Assembly (NCBI GenBank): GCA_002340305.1
Contig: DDLU01000055.1
Span: 1-42,134 of the forward strand
DNA length: 42,134 bases
DNA from: Desulfovibrio sp. UBA2564
GTDB taxonomy: Bacteria; Desulfobacterota; Desulfovibrionia; Desulfovibrionales; Desulfovibrionaceae
Direction of reading: 5' to 3'
Translations under genes and position numbers: made by a program
Part shown: in pieces, positions 31,782-40,312 of the stretch
Layout of the letters: every line of letters begins with the position of its first letter
Numbering within the stretch: position 1 is the stretch's first letter
The notes under the pieces: model-generated
What the model saw: the letters and a program-made list of their open reading frames with translations, nothing else
What the model was told of the DNA's origin: nothing
The model's database searches: none

Positions 31782-31868
31782 GCCGGGATGGTGGAATTGG
31801 TAGACACCCGAGACTTAAAATCTCGTAATCTTCGGATTGTGCGGGTTCAAGTCCCGCTCCCGGTACCA
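31782..31868 (+). tRNA. tRNA-Leu (anticodon TAA)
   Basis: This is an 87-base class II tRNA with encoded CCA. The acceptor is GCCGGGA/TCCCGGT with a terminal G-T pair, and the discriminator is A. The anticodon stem CGAGA/TCTCG encloses CTTAAAA, giving TAA. A long variable arm (TAATCTTCGGATT) follows, as expected for leucine. Confidence 0.97.
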
Positions 31869-31880
31869 GATAAAAATTTA

Positions 31881-31916
31881 GGACTTACAACATTCATCGT
31901 TGTAAGTTCTTTTTTA
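31881..31916 (+). terminator. Rho-independent terminator after tRNA-Leu
   Basis: GGACTTACAA and TTGTAAGTTC form a stem around CATTCATCG, followed by TTTTTTATT. Confidence 0.88.
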
Positions 31917-32072
31917 TTCTTGATGTCAGTAAAAGCAGTTACGGGTTACCCTATCAGGCCAGCTTTTTTATCGCTGATAACAATCCCCGGCCAGCCGGGT
32001 TGTGCACAGAATTGCATCCTTTTCAAGGACGAAGAATACTTCCCCGTCCTCCTGATACATTTTCACGAAAAA

Positions 32073-33311
32073 TTAGAAATTATATTGCAGCCGCACGCGA
32101 ACCTGTCCGGCATCGTCGCCCCCCTGAGAATTATCAGAATCAACATATGCCCAACGGTTCAGAATAGAAAAGCCTTCAAGTGCACCGCTGAACTTGTAGG
32201 TAAGATTCAGGTTATACTCATTGTTGTCGGCGGAAGCATTGGCCCCGGAATCCGGAGTAGAACCTAAAGCAGCTTTAAAGTTGGTGGTAAAGCCATCTAT
32301 ACCAACCTGACTGAAATCATAGGTAGCTGACAGAAATAAAGTTTTTTCACCTGCCCGGTTAAAAGCGTTGACCATCATCATATTGAAGAATGGGTTAACG
32401 CCCCAAGGGGTTTTAATTTTTGCAGAATCATCAACAATAGTCCCGCCAAAATCAAAATTGAAGCCTTTGTAGCTGGCACCGAACAGAAGTCCGGCCTCGT
32501 TGGTCTGGTAACTACCAAGATACCCGGTCCCTACATCGCGCTGGTCCACTGCCTGAAAACGTATCCGCCCCTCTACGCCGGGATAAATTTCCCGCTTATG
32601 CATAACCTCGATAAAGAGGGTGTTATCAAGATCAGGAGCGTAATAGTTCCACCCCTTGATCAATGTTCCTTCGGTCGCCTGCCATTCGGCACCGAGCATA
32701 GCCAAGCCACCCTTTTTACTATTTGCACCGGCAGCTTCGGTCATGCTGACAAACCGGTCGCTATCACGCAGCTTGATTTTATCCACCCATGCCAGATGAA
32801 TTTTCAAACCTTCGATATCCTTAGACTCAACGCCGTAAGCTTCAAATGTGTTGGGAACCATGCGGGAGTCATTGCCGTTCAAATAAGGACTTTCAATGCG
32901 CTGACGCCACACCTTGGCTGTAGTCCCGCCAAAACGTCCGGTCAGGTAGGCTTCACCGATGACTGCATAGCCATCGTTATTTTTATCCAGAACCCCGGTA
33001 TTGCCGTAGCGGGCCTGATTGAGATCATCAAAAAGAGGAGCAGCCCAGAACAAGTTCATCGCAGCAGCAAAATGATCAGCCAACCACGGGGTTTCATATT
33101 TAAGCTGCCCACCGACGGCGAAGGTTTCCTTGGATTTATCAAGGTTTCCATTATTGTTTTCTGTACCCTGCCAAAAATAGAATGAACGGATTTGCCCGGA
33201 CAGCTTTCCGTACTCTTCATCAAGAATTCCATCTGCAGCATAAGCCGGGACAAAATTTACAATCAGGAGCAACAGTGCCAAAACAGCAGTTACCGATTTT
33301 TTTCCTACCAT
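32073..33311 (-). CDS. OprD-family outer-membrane porin
   Basis: This 412-residue protein is predicted to be an outer-membrane beta-barrel. The start at 33311 gives a standard signal peptide (MVGKKSVTAVLALLLLIVNF then VPAYA). The mature part alternates short amphipathic strands with polar loops and ends in RVRLQYNF, the terminal-aromatic beta-signal for barrel insertion. The N-terminal GQIRSFYFWQGTENNN and RFGGTTAKVWRQRIESPYLNGND pattern matches OprD-type channels for amino acids or small acids. Longer in-frame upstream starts lack a signal. AAGG lies about 12 bases before the ATG, so the ribosome site is weak. The substrate is unknown. Confidence 0.85.
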   Translation of the reverse strand: MVGKKSVTAVLALLLLIVNFVPAYAADGILDEEYGKLSGQIRSFYFWQGTENNNGNLDKSKETFAVGGQLKYETPWLADHFAAAMNLFWAAPLFDDLNQARYGNTGVLDKNNDGYAVIGEAYLTGRFGGTTAKVWRQRIESPYLNGNDSRMVPNTFEAYGVESKDIEGLKIHLAWVDKIKLRDSDRFVSMTEAAGANSKKGGLAMLGAEWQATEGTLIKGWNYYAPDLDNTLFIEVMHKREIYPGVEGRIRFQAVDQRDVGTGYLGSYQTNEAGLLFGASYKGFNFDFGGTIVDDSAKIKTPWGVNPFFNMMMVNAFNRAGEKTLFLSATYDFSQVGIDGFTTNFKAALGSTPDSGANASADNNEYNLNLTYKFSGALEGFSILNRWAYVDSDNSQGGDDAGQVRVRLQYNF

Positions 33312-33878
33312 CACACCAAAAACCTTCTGGAAAAGATTACAAACATAAATACAGCCGCCCAATTGATCAGCTGACCTATGCAAAAAAAGTTGGAAGAGCC
33401 TAAATAACACGACACACAACCTCTTATCTCGGTTATCAGTGCAATAAAGTTAAATCAATACCGATGAGTCAAAAAAGCTCCTTCAAAATAATATTTCCTG
33501 ATTCCGGTGAAACAGACTTCATGACCCTTTTCTCATTCTTCACCCTATCCCTGAGTGTTGTATACATTGGGGACATAAAACCTGCACAGCTGATTATTAA
33601 CTGAGTGTATCTCCGCATCAAAACGACCTTGTTCATGACTGCCTTTACCATAATTTATACTTTTAACTTACTGGTAATTAATCACCAACCATCTAAAAAA
33701 AACGATCTCTCACTACAACAGCTCATTGGTAATCACTCTCTTTTACACAAAAAAACTTGATTTTATCCCGTCCATGAGGCACTCAAGCCGCGGTGTCGGT
33801 CACTTATAACTTCCCCAGTAATCCAATCCGGCACATAATCTACGCAACCATAAACTTCTCACCTCGAGGCCAATCACC
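33312..33878. other. Long divergent intergenic region with an operator-like palindrome
   Basis: No gene is supported here; a 60-codon minus-strand frame has no convincing ribosome site. The region must hold promoters for the porin (minus) and yhdT-panF (plus). TGGTAATTAATCACCA at 33672-33687 is a palindrome with one mismatched pair, and TGGTAATCAC recurs at 33727-33736. Confidence 0.45.
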
Positions 33879-34175
33879 ATGGACAAACATCCCAAGGACT
33901 GGCGATTCGCGCAGGCTAATAAAGAAGCCCTGTTCACCCTCGGCACTTATGCCCTTTACTTTATCTGGTGGTACGTCTGTGCCTACGGCATGGGCAGCGG
34001 CGATCCGGACCAATACGAATACGTATTCGGGCTGCCTGAATGGTTTTTCTACAGCTGCATTGTCGGCTATCCGCTCATCACCATTCTACTCTGGGCATTA
34101 GTTCGTTTCAAATTCAAAGACATGCCCTTGGAAGATCAAACAGACCAAGAAATTAAGGACAATGGCAATGAGTAA
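33879..34175 (+). CDS. yhdT: YhdT family (DUF997) small membrane protein
   Basis: This 98-residue protein has two membrane helices (LFTLGTYALYFIWWYVCAYG and WFFYSCIVGYPLITILLWALV). YhdT is the conserved partner of PanF in many bacteria, and panF follows here with an 8-14 base overlap. The motif FIWWYVCAYG is typical. Its exact role is unknown; it may be a small auxiliary subunit of the symporter. GAGG lies nine bases before the ATG. Confidence 0.88.
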   Translation: MDKHPKDWRFAQANKEALFTLGTYALYFIWWYVCAYGMGSGDPDQYEYVFGLPEWFFYSCIVGYPLITILLWALVRFKFKDMPLEDQTDQEIKDNGNE

Positions 34176-35640
34176 CACCATGATGACCGTCATTCCGGTT
34201 GTTTTATATCTGGCAATGTCCTTCGGCGTGGCCCTCTGGGCGCGCAAAAAAGCGGAATCCACCACCTCTTCCAAAGGGTTCATCGAAGACTATTTCATCG
34301 GCGGACGTTCCATGGGCGGCATGGTGCTGGCTATGACCATCATCGCCAGTTATACCAGTGCAAGCAGCTTTGTGGGCGGTCCCGGAGTAGCTTATAAGCT
34401 GGGCCTAAGCTGGGTTTTACTGGCAATGATTCAAGTTCCGACCACCTTTCTGACCCTTGGAATTCTCGGTAAACGTTTCGCCATCATGGCCCGGAGAACC
34501 GACTCCGTAACCATCACCGATTTTTTGCGTGCCCGCTACAAAAGTGATGCCGTGGTCATCCTCTGCTCCGTAGCCCTGATCGTATTTTTCATGGCTGCCA
34601 TGCTGGCCCAGTTCATCGGCGGAGCGCGTCTTTTTCAGACCGTCACCGGATACCCATATATTGTTGGGCTTATACTCTTCGGGATCAGCGTTGTGCTCTA
34701 CACCGCCATCGGTGGATTCAGGGCAGTGGTACTTACCGATGCTATTCAAGGCATCGTCATGGTTGTGGCTGTCGTGGTTATCCTGCTGGCTGTTATCAAC
34801 GCCGGGGGGGGTATGGAAAGTTGTATCCAGTCTCTGAAAGCCATTGACCCCGGTCTGATCACCCCCACCGGACCAAAAGAATCTGTGCCGCAGCCATTTG
34901 TACTCTCTTTCTGGGTACTGGTCGGTATCGGTATCCTCGGGCTGCCCCAGACCACTCAGCGCTGCATGGGCTACCGTGACTCCAAAGCCATGCACGATGC
35001 CATGATCATCGGTACTCTGCTTATCGGTTTCATGATCCTTTGTGCACACCTTGCCGGAGCACTGGGCCGCGCCATTCTACCCGAACTCCCGGCGGGAGAT
35101 CTGGCTATGCCGTCACTCATCGTGGAACTGCTCTCCCCGGTCTGGGCCGGAGTTTTCATTGCCGGACCGCTGGCAGCGATCATGTCTACTGTAGACTCAA
35201 TGCTCCTGCTGGTCTCCGCAGCCATTATTAAAGACCTTTACATCCACTACCGCCTCAAAGGTGATGCTTCACGCATGACTCTGGGCGGAATAAAAAAAAT
35301 GAGCCTGATCTGTACTATTGTTGTAGGTCTGATGGTCTTCATTGCAGCGGTTCAACCACCTGACCTGCTGGTCTGGATCAATCTTTTCGCTTTCGGCGGA
35401 CTGGAAGCGGCCTTCCTTTGCCCCATTGTCATCGGACTGTACTGGGATAAGGCCAACTCCACCGGAGCTATATCCTCCATCGTCATCGGCATTGGAACCT
35501 TTATTGTGCTGACCATCATGAAGCCTGCCATGGGCGGAGTACACGCCATTGTGCCGACGACTCTTGCTTCGCTGACAGCCTTCGTGCTCGGATCATATGC
35601 AGGAGCCGGGAAGGTTCGCAATCAGCAACCGGCGGGCTAA
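34168..35640 (+). CDS. panF: Sodium/pantothenate symporter
   Basis: This 490-residue protein belongs to the sodium:solute symporter family and imports pantothenate with Na+ for coenzyme A synthesis. It aligns along its length with E. coli PanF: YFIGGRSMGGMVLAMTIIAS, SSFVGGPGVAYKLGLSWVLL, AQFIGGARL, ALYTAIGGFRAVVLTDAIQG-like, AIMSTVDSMLLL and FGGLEAAFLCPIVIGLYWD. About 13 hydrophobic helices are visible. I chose the ATG at 34168, with AAGGA eight bases upstream; an ATG two codons earlier is also possible. The yhdT-panF pairing supports pantothenate rather than another substrate. Confidence 0.94.
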   Translation: MSNTMMTVIPVVLYLAMSFGVALWARKKAESTTSSKGFIEDYFIGGRSMGGMVLAMTIIASYTSASSFVGGPGVAYKLGLSWVLLAMIQVPTTFLTLGILGKRFAIMARRTDSVTITDFLRARYKSDAVVILCSVALIVFFMAAMLAQFIGGARLFQTVTGYPYIVGLILFGISVVLYTAIGGFRAVVLTDAIQGIVMVVAVVVILLAVINAGGGMESCIQSLKAIDPGLITPTGPKESVPQPFVLSFWVLVGIGILGLPQTTQRCMGYRDSKAMHDAMIIGTLLIGFMILCAHLAGALGRAILPELPAGDLAMPSLIVELLSPVWAGVFIAGPLAAIMSTVDSMLLLVSAAIIKDLYIHYRLKGDASRMTLGGIKKMSLICTIVVGLMVFIAAVQPPDLLVWINLFAFGGLEAAFLCPIVIGLYWDKANSTGAISSIVIGIGTFIVLTIMKPAMGGVHAIVPTTLASLTAFVLGSYAGAGKVRNQQPAG

Positions 35641-35784
35641 CAGACACATATCCACTCCTCCGCAACACGGACGACATGCTTTCGTAACAAAGATAACGTA
35701 CTTGCTAACTACTGACGCATGTTTGCGAGAACTGCACTTAAAAATTAAGAACAGCCCTCCAGTCCGGGCGCAGGAGTATACGAT

Positions 35785-36453
35785 ATGGATATGAACCACC
35801 CGCTCAAGGTATATGAAAAAGAACTTGCCGATCTTCAGGGACTTGTCCTTGAACTGGGTAGTATGGCTCTCAGTCAGCTGGACAAGGCCATTGCAACCTT
35901 CGAAGATAACGATCCTGAAAAGGCTCAATCCATCATCGATATGGATGAAAAAATCAACGACCTTGAGCACGAAGTGGACAAGGCTTCGCTGATGATCATC
36001 ACCAAGATGGAACCCAAGGCCGAAGACCTGCGCTACGTGTTGGCTGCGAGTAAAATTGCATCCGATCTCGAACGCATTGCCGACTACGCCAAAAGCATTG
36101 CCAAGAAAGGCAAACGCGGCTTTGCAGAAGAGCATACCCAGCATCTGGGCTATGTGCAGCACATGGGTCAGGAACTGAACGCAATGCTCTCCAATATCCT
36201 TGAAGCCTTCAAGGACCTGAGTGTAAAAAAGGCTCTCAACGTCTGGCACAGCGACAGCAACGTGAATGCCCTGTTCAAGGAAGGCGTATCCGGTATGAAA
36301 GACTGCGTGGAAGCTGACGATCTCGAAGGTAAGGGATTCATCTCCTTACTCTTCACCATGCGCTGCCTTGAACGAGTCGGCGACCATATCACCAACATTG
36401 CCGAGCATATCTACTTCATCAAGTATGCGGAGTTTTTTGCTGCCAAGAAGTAA
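35785..36453 (+). CDS. phoU: PhoU, phosphate-signalling regulator
   Basis: This 222-residue protein is PhoU, the cytosolic adaptor that links the Pst transporter to PhoR and represses the phosphate regulon when phosphate is plentiful. It is two similar three-helix bundles, each with the family metal-binding pattern: ASDLERIADYAKSIA (about 88-102) and CLERVGDHITNIAEHIYF (about 193-210). AGGAG lies eight bases before the ATG. No pst or phoR genes are adjacent; panF precedes it by 144 bases. Length is normal (E. coli 241). Confidence 0.95.
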   Translation: MDMNHPLKVYEKELADLQGLVLELGSMALSQLDKAIATFEDNDPEKAQSIIDMDEKINDLEHEVDKASLMIITKMEPKAEDLRYVLAASKIASDLERIADYAKSIAKKGKRGFAEEHTQHLGYVQHMGQELNAMLSNILEAFKDLSVKKALNVWHSDSNVNALFKEGVSGMKDCVEADDLEGKGFISLLFTMRCLERVGDHITNIAEHIYFIKYAEFFAAKK

Positions 36454-36478
36454 GACTTAAATCACATAAATAATTAAC

Positions 36479-36513
36479 GGGGAACGCTGATGTGTTCCCC
36501 TTTTTCTTTTTTT
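36479..36513 (+). terminator. Rho-independent terminator after phoU
   Basis: GGGGAAC and GTTCCCC form a stem around GCTGATGT, followed by TTTTTCTTTTTTT. Confidence 0.9.
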
Positions 36514-36551
36514 CCCCTTTACACTGCTTCACTAATTTCATACTCTCTTTC

Positions 36552-36640
36552 GCAGCTAGGGGTGCCTTTCATGGCTGAGATGGCGTAATTGCCTGTCCCT
36601 TTCAACCTGATGCGGTTAATCCCGCCGTAGGGAAGCTTCA
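36552..36640 (+). promoter_or_regulatory. TPP riboswitch (THI element)
   Basis: The leader of the thi operon shows the conserved TPP aptamer: AGGGGTGCC, CTGAGATGG (pyrimidine-sensing side), ACCTGATGCGGTTAATCCCG and GTAGGGAAGCTT, with AGCT/AGCT closing P1. Binding of thiamine pyrophosphate should stop expression, here probably through the hairpin at 36669-36696. Confidence 0.96.
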
Positions 36641-36668
36641 TAGATTCTCAGGCCTTATCTATTGACGC

Positions 36669-36696
36669 GCTCACCCTATGTGGTGAGCTTTTTTTT
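36669..36696 (+). terminator. Regulatory terminator downstream of the TPP riboswitch
   Basis: GCTCACC and GGTGAGC form a 7-bp stem around CTATGT, followed by eight T residues, only eleven bases before thiS. It is positioned as the expression platform of the riboswitch: transcription would end here when TPP is bound. Confidence 0.9.
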
Positions 36697-36707
36697 GCGG
36701 AGTGAAA

Positions 36708-36908
36708 ATGATCGTAAAACTTAATGGTAAGGATGCCGAGCTGTCCGGGAAGACTACCGTTCTGGGCCTTCTTGAATCCAGGAATCTCCCGCCCGAATCA
36801 GTAGTTGTTGAAATCAACATGGAAATCATCCCGGCGGAAAACTACGGCTCCACTGAAATAAATGACGGGGATCACCTCGAAATACTGCGCTTTGTAGGCG
36901 GAGGTTGA
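36708..36908 (+). CDS. thiS: Sulfur carrier protein ThiS
   Basis: This 66-residue ubiquitin-fold protein carries sulfur as a C-terminal thiocarboxylate for thiazole formation. It ends in the obligatory Gly-Gly (FVGGG). The body has MIVKLNGKDAELSGKTTVLG and VVEINMEIIPAENYG, typical of ThiS. I chose ATG 36708 (GGAG five bases upstream) over a GTG two codons earlier. It is the first gene after the riboswitch, and ThiG starts five bases after its stop. Confidence 0.94.
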   Translation: MIVKLNGKDAELSGKTTVLGLLESRNLPPESVVVEINMEIIPAENYGSTEINDGDHLEILRFVGGG

Positions 36909-36913
36909 TTGAT

Positions 36914-37690
36914 ATGAGTAACGATATTTTTAAACTTGGCGGCCTTGAATTCGAAAGCCGTCTACTGACCGGAACCGGCAAATACGCTGACGATTCCGTT
37001 ATCCCGGATGTCTGTAAAGCTTCCGGCTCCCAAATCATCACCGTGGCCCTGCGCCGTGTTGACCTTGAATCGGAGACCGGAAACGTCATGGATTTCATTC
37101 CCAAGCACATGCAGCTGCTGCCGAACACTTCCGGTGCACGCACGGCTGAAGAAGCTGTGCGCATCGCCCGTCTTGCCAAGGCTATGGGCTGCGGTAATTG
37201 GATCAAGATCGAAGTGATTTCCGACAATAAGTACCTGCTCCCTGACGGCTATGAAACAGCAAAAGCAACCGAAATCCTTACTAAAGAAGGATTCGTAGTT
37301 CTTCCTTACGTGAACGCAGACCTCTATATTGCCCGGTCTCTGGTTGATGCCGGAGCAGCAGCTGTTATGCCTCTTGGCGCACCCATCGGTACCAACCGGG
37401 GTCTCAAAACCCGTGAAATGGTTCGCATCCTGATTGATGAAATTGATCTGCCAATCATTGTTGATGCTGGAATCGGTCGTCCTTCCGAAGCCTGCGAAGC
37501 CATGGAAATGGGTGCTGATGCCTGTCTGGTCAACACCGCCATCGCAACCGCTTCCGACCCCGCTCTCATGGGCAAAGCTTTCAGCCGGGCAGTAAAGGCC
37601 GGACGCGACGCCTACCTTTCCGGTCCCGGAGCAAAACATAGTCATGCCAAGGCTTCATCACCTCTTACCGGATTCCTGCACGAAGGATAA
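36914..37690 (+). CDS. thiG: Thiazole synthase ThiG
   Basis: This 258-residue TIM-barrel enzyme forms thiazole phosphate from 1-deoxyxylulose-5-phosphate, dehydroglycine and ThiS thiocarboxylate. The start SNDIFKLGGLEFESRLLTGT, the Schiff-base lysine region NWIKIEVISDNKYLLPD and GIGRPSEACEAMEMGADA are intact. The start is the ATG at 36914 with GGAGG nine bases upstream, rather than a TTG three codons earlier. It is in the order thiS-thiG-thiH-thiF-thiE, with ThiH supplying dehydroglycine from tyrosine. Confidence 0.96.
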   Translation: MSNDIFKLGGLEFESRLLTGTGKYADDSVIPDVCKASGSQIITVALRRVDLESETGNVMDFIPKHMQLLPNTSGARTAEEAVRIARLAKAMGCGNWIKIEVISDNKYLLPDGYETAKATEILTKEGFVVLPYVNADLYIARSLVDAGAAAVMPLGAPIGTNRGLKTREMVRILIDEIDLPIIVDAGIGRPSEACEAMEMGADACLVNTAIATASDPALMGKAFSRAVKAGRDAYLSGPGAKHSHAKASSPLTGFLHEG

Positions 37691-37695
37691 ACAAA

Positions 37696-38820
37696 ATGAG
37701 CTTCTATCCCATCTGCGCCGAATACAACGACGCCCCTCTTGCCGAGCAATTCGGCTCCGTTACTGAACAAGATGTCAGGCGCGCTCTTAACAAGAACACC
37801 TTGGGCCCGGAAGACTTTCTGGCTCTGTTAAGCCCAGCAGCAGTGCCGCTTATCGAGGAAATGGCTGCCAAGGCCAACCAGCTGACCCTGCAACATTTCG
37901 GGCGCACCATTCAGCTGTTTACCCCGCTTTACATGGCTAACTTCTGCACCAATAAGTGTGTTTACTGCGGCTTCAATACCAAAAACAATATCCCCCGCTC
38001 CCAGCTGGGGCCGGAAGAACTGGAGAAAGAAGCCAAAGCCATTGCCGCAACCGGACTGAAACAGCTGCTTATCCTTACCGGGGATGCGAGGGCCAAATCC
38101 TCCCCGGAATATATTGAATCAGCAGTGAAAATCCTACGTAAGCATTTTCCATCAGTTTCCATTGAAATTTACGCCATGACCGAGGAAGAATACTCCCGGC
38201 TGGTAGAGGTCGGAGTGGACGGCATGACCATGTTTCAGGAAACATATAACGAGGTTCTTTACCCGGAACTGCACCCCGCAGGCCCCAAGCACGACTACCG
38301 TTTCCGCCTTGATGCACCCGAACGGGCCTGCAAAGCCGGAATGCGCGTGGTCAACATAGGTGCCCTGCTCGGTCTTGATGACTGGCGCCATGATGCCTTG
38401 AAAACCGGCATCCACGCTGCATACCTACAGAACGAATATCCCGAAGTGGACATTGCCGTGTCCCTGCCGCGTATCCGCACCCATGTGGGCGATGCTTTCA
38501 CTCCTAAATCTCTGGTCAGCGACACTAACCTTGTGCAGAACATGCTGGCCCTGCGTATTTTCCTGCCCCGCTGCGGGATCACCATTTCCACACGCGAAGC
38601 TCCTGATTTCCGGGAAAACATCCTCCCGCTGGGCGTGACCCGCATGTCTGCTGGAGTTTCCACCGAAGTAGGCGGTCATACCGGTGACGAAGAGGAAGAA
38701 AAAGTCGGACAGTTCGATATCAGCGATGAACGCAGTGTAGACGAGATGTGCGAAGTGCTCCGCAAACACGGCTACCAGCCTGTCTTCAAAGACTGGCACC
38801 CCTTGCAGGAAGCATCGTGA
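37696..38820 (+). CDS. thiH: 2-iminoacetate synthase ThiH (radical SAM)
   Basis: This 374-residue radical SAM enzyme cleaves tyrosine to p-cresol and dehydroglycine for the thiazole ring, an oxygen-sensitive route fitting an anaerobe. The [4Fe-4S] motif C84-x3-C88-x2-C91 lies in FCTNKCVYCGF. The following LTGDARAKS and the C-terminal VSTEVGGHTGDEEE are typical of ThiH. It begins five bases after thiG, and its stop overlaps the thiF start (GTGA). Confidence 0.96.
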   Translation: MSFYPICAEYNDAPLAEQFGSVTEQDVRRALNKNTLGPEDFLALLSPAAVPLIEEMAAKANQLTLQHFGRTIQLFTPLYMANFCTNKCVYCGFNTKNNIPRSQLGPEELEKEAKAIAATGLKQLLILTGDARAKSSPEYIESAVKILRKHFPSVSIEIYAMTEEEYSRLVEVGVDGMTMFQETYNEVLYPELHPAGPKHDYRFRLDAPERACKAGMRVVNIGALLGLDDWRHDALKTGIHAAYLQNEYPEVDIAVSLPRIRTHVGDAFTPKSLVSDTNLVQNMLALRIFLPRCGITISTREAPDFRENILPLGVTRMSAGVSTEVGGHTGDEEEEKVGQFDISDERSVDEMCEVLRKHGYQPVFKDWHPLQEAS

Positions 38821-39443
38821 ACCGCACCGAACAGGGCATAGCAAAATATCTCGGCGAGGACTGTCTGCACTATTTACAAACAGTCTGTATCGGCATTGCC
38901 GGGGCCGGGGGGCTTGGTTCCAACTGCGCCATGCATCTGGCGCGCAGCGGATTCAAAAAATTTATAATCGCCGACTTTGACCAGATTGAAGAATCCAACC
39001 TCAACCGTCAGTTCTATTTCATGGAACAGGTTGGCAAAAGCAAGGTCGAAGCCCTCTGTGATAATTTGAAATCCATCAACCCGGACCTCGACATTACTGC
39101 CCACGTTACTAAAGTTGACCGTGAGAATGTGCTTGGATTGTTCGGTGATTGTGACGTTATTATTGAAGCCTTTGACGCTGCCGCTGCTAAGAAAACATTG
39201 GTAGAAACCTTCATGCCGACAGACAAACTGTTGGTCACAGCATCCGGCATGGGCGGCGCGGGTAACAGCGATGAGATAAAGACCCGCAAGGTCCGCGACA
39301 ACTTTTACATTGTCGGAGACATGAAAACCGAGTGCAACGCCGAAACCCCGCCCTTTTCACCAAGGGTGGCAATCTGCGCCGCAAAGCAAGCCGACACCGT
39401 ACTCAGTCATTACCTGAACAAATTTCAAAAAAAGCAATCGTAA
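38817..39443 (+). CDS. thiF: ThiS adenylyltransferase ThiF
   Basis: This 208-residue E1-like enzyme adenylylates the ThiS C-terminus before sulfur transfer. The ATP-binding GAGGLGSN (about residues 24-31), FDQIEESNLNRQFYF and the KVEALCDNLKSINPD segment are diagnostic. I chose the GTG at 38817, which has AGGAAG four bases upstream and overlaps the thiH stop by four bases. This is the short type of ThiF without the E. coli C-terminal extension. MoeB-like or HesA-like roles are possible for such proteins, but the operon favours ThiF. Confidence 0.92.
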   Translation: MNRTEQGIAKYLGEDCLHYLQTVCIGIAGAGGLGSNCAMHLARSGFKKFIIADFDQIEESNLNRQFYFMEQVGKSKVEALCDNLKSINPDLDITAHVTKVDRENVLGLFGDCDVIIEAFDAAAAKKTLVETFMPTDKLLVTASGMGGAGNSDEIKTRKVRDNFYIVGDMKTECNAETPPFSPRVAICAAKQADTVLSHYLNKFQKKQS

Positions 39444-39454
39444 GGAGCTGAATT

Positions 39455-40105
39455 ATGAGTGCTGGAAAAATTACCCGCCAGAATATCCTTGATACTGATA
39501 TTTACTGCCTGACCGCCCTGAAATTCTCCAAGGGCCGTTCCAATATCGAAGTTGTCCGCGAAATGCTTGATAACGGCATCAAGCTGATCCAGTACCGCGA
39601 AAAAGAGATTAAATCCGGTCAGAAATTCGAAGAATGCATAAAAATCCGCCGCATGACCCGCGAAGCCGGGGCCGCCTTCATCGTCAATGACGACATTGAC
39701 CTCGCCATGATGGTTGAGGCAGACGGTATCCACATCGGGCAGGAAGATTTTCCGGTCCACGCAGTACGCAAACTTATTGGAGATGAGATGGCAATCGGCC
39801 TTTCAACCCACGCTCCCGAAGAAGCTCTCGCGGCTGTAAAGGCAGGCGTTGATTATATCGGTGTCGGCCCAATTTTCAAGACCTACACAAAAGATGATGT
39901 AGTTGATCCGGTCGGTTTCGAATACCTCGACTGGGTTGTAAAAAACATCGAAATTCCTTTTGTCGCCATCGGTGGCATCAAGGAACACAACATTGCCGAA
40001 GTCATGAACCGGGGCGCAAAATGCGTAGCCCTCGTGACTGAAATCGTCAGTGCTGACAATATCGGCGGCATGGTCAAAGACCTCCGCGCGGCAATGCCCA
40101 AATAG
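39455..40105 (+). CDS. thiE: Thiamine-phosphate synthase ThiE
   Basis: This 216-residue TIM-barrel enzyme joins HMP-pyrophosphate and thiazole phosphate into thiamine phosphate. Signatures: IKLIQYREKEIKSG, FIVNDDIDLAMMVEADGIHIGQ, and GVGPIFKTYTKDD with FVAIGGIKEHN for phosphate binding. AAGGAG lies seven bases before the ATG. It ends the thi operon. thiC and thiD (pyrimidine branch) are not in the window. Confidence 0.95.
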   Translation: MSAGKITRQNILDTDIYCLTALKFSKGRSNIEVVREMLDNGIKLIQYREKEIKSGQKFEECIKIRRMTREAGAAFIVNDDIDLAMMVEADGIHIGQEDFPVHAVRKLIGDEMAIGLSTHAPEEALAAVKAGVDYIGVGPIFKTYTKDDVVDPVGFEYLDWVVKNIEIPFVAIGGIKEHNIAEVMNRGAKCVALVTEIVSADNIGGMVKDLRAAMPK

Positions 40106-40128
40106 CTATCTATCGGAACTACTCACAT

Positions 40129-40183
40129 GCCCCTCATGAATCAAAGCTCCGATTCATGGGGGGCTGTGGGTCTTCTTATTTTT
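40129..40183 (+). terminator. Possible terminator after the thi operon
   Basis: CCCCTCATGAATC and GATTCATGGGGG form a strong stem with one bulge around AAAGCTCC. The T-rich stretch TCTTCTTATTTTT begins about eight bases after the stem, so termination may be partly Rho-dependent. Confidence 0.5.
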
Positions 40184-40312
40184 CCGCTTTAAATCCTTTC
40201 CTGCTCCACCCGCGATACACCGCGCAAACAAACTCCCCCCCACATCACTAAGCCATGTTCCACTATTTCAATATAAAGTTTTATGATATATGACATAAAA
40301 CAAGGAACAGAC

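Noticed and set aside
30027..31868. A possible RiPP (thiazole/oxazole peptide) cluster around the second YcaO
   Set aside because: No precursor peptide, dehydrogenase, docking protein or transporter lies beside it; the flanks are a TVP38 gene and tRNA-Leu.
31782..32072. tRNA-Leu as an integration site for a mobile element
   Set aside because: No integrase or repeated tRNA 3' end was seen downstream; a terminator and a porin gene follow.
33469..33651. 60-codon minus-strand frame in the porin/yhdT gap
   Set aside because: No convincing ribosome site or composition; the region is better explained as promoter sequence.
36962..37645. 227-codon minus-strand frame inside thiG
   Set aside because: Antisense shadow of thiG within a riboswitch-controlled operon.
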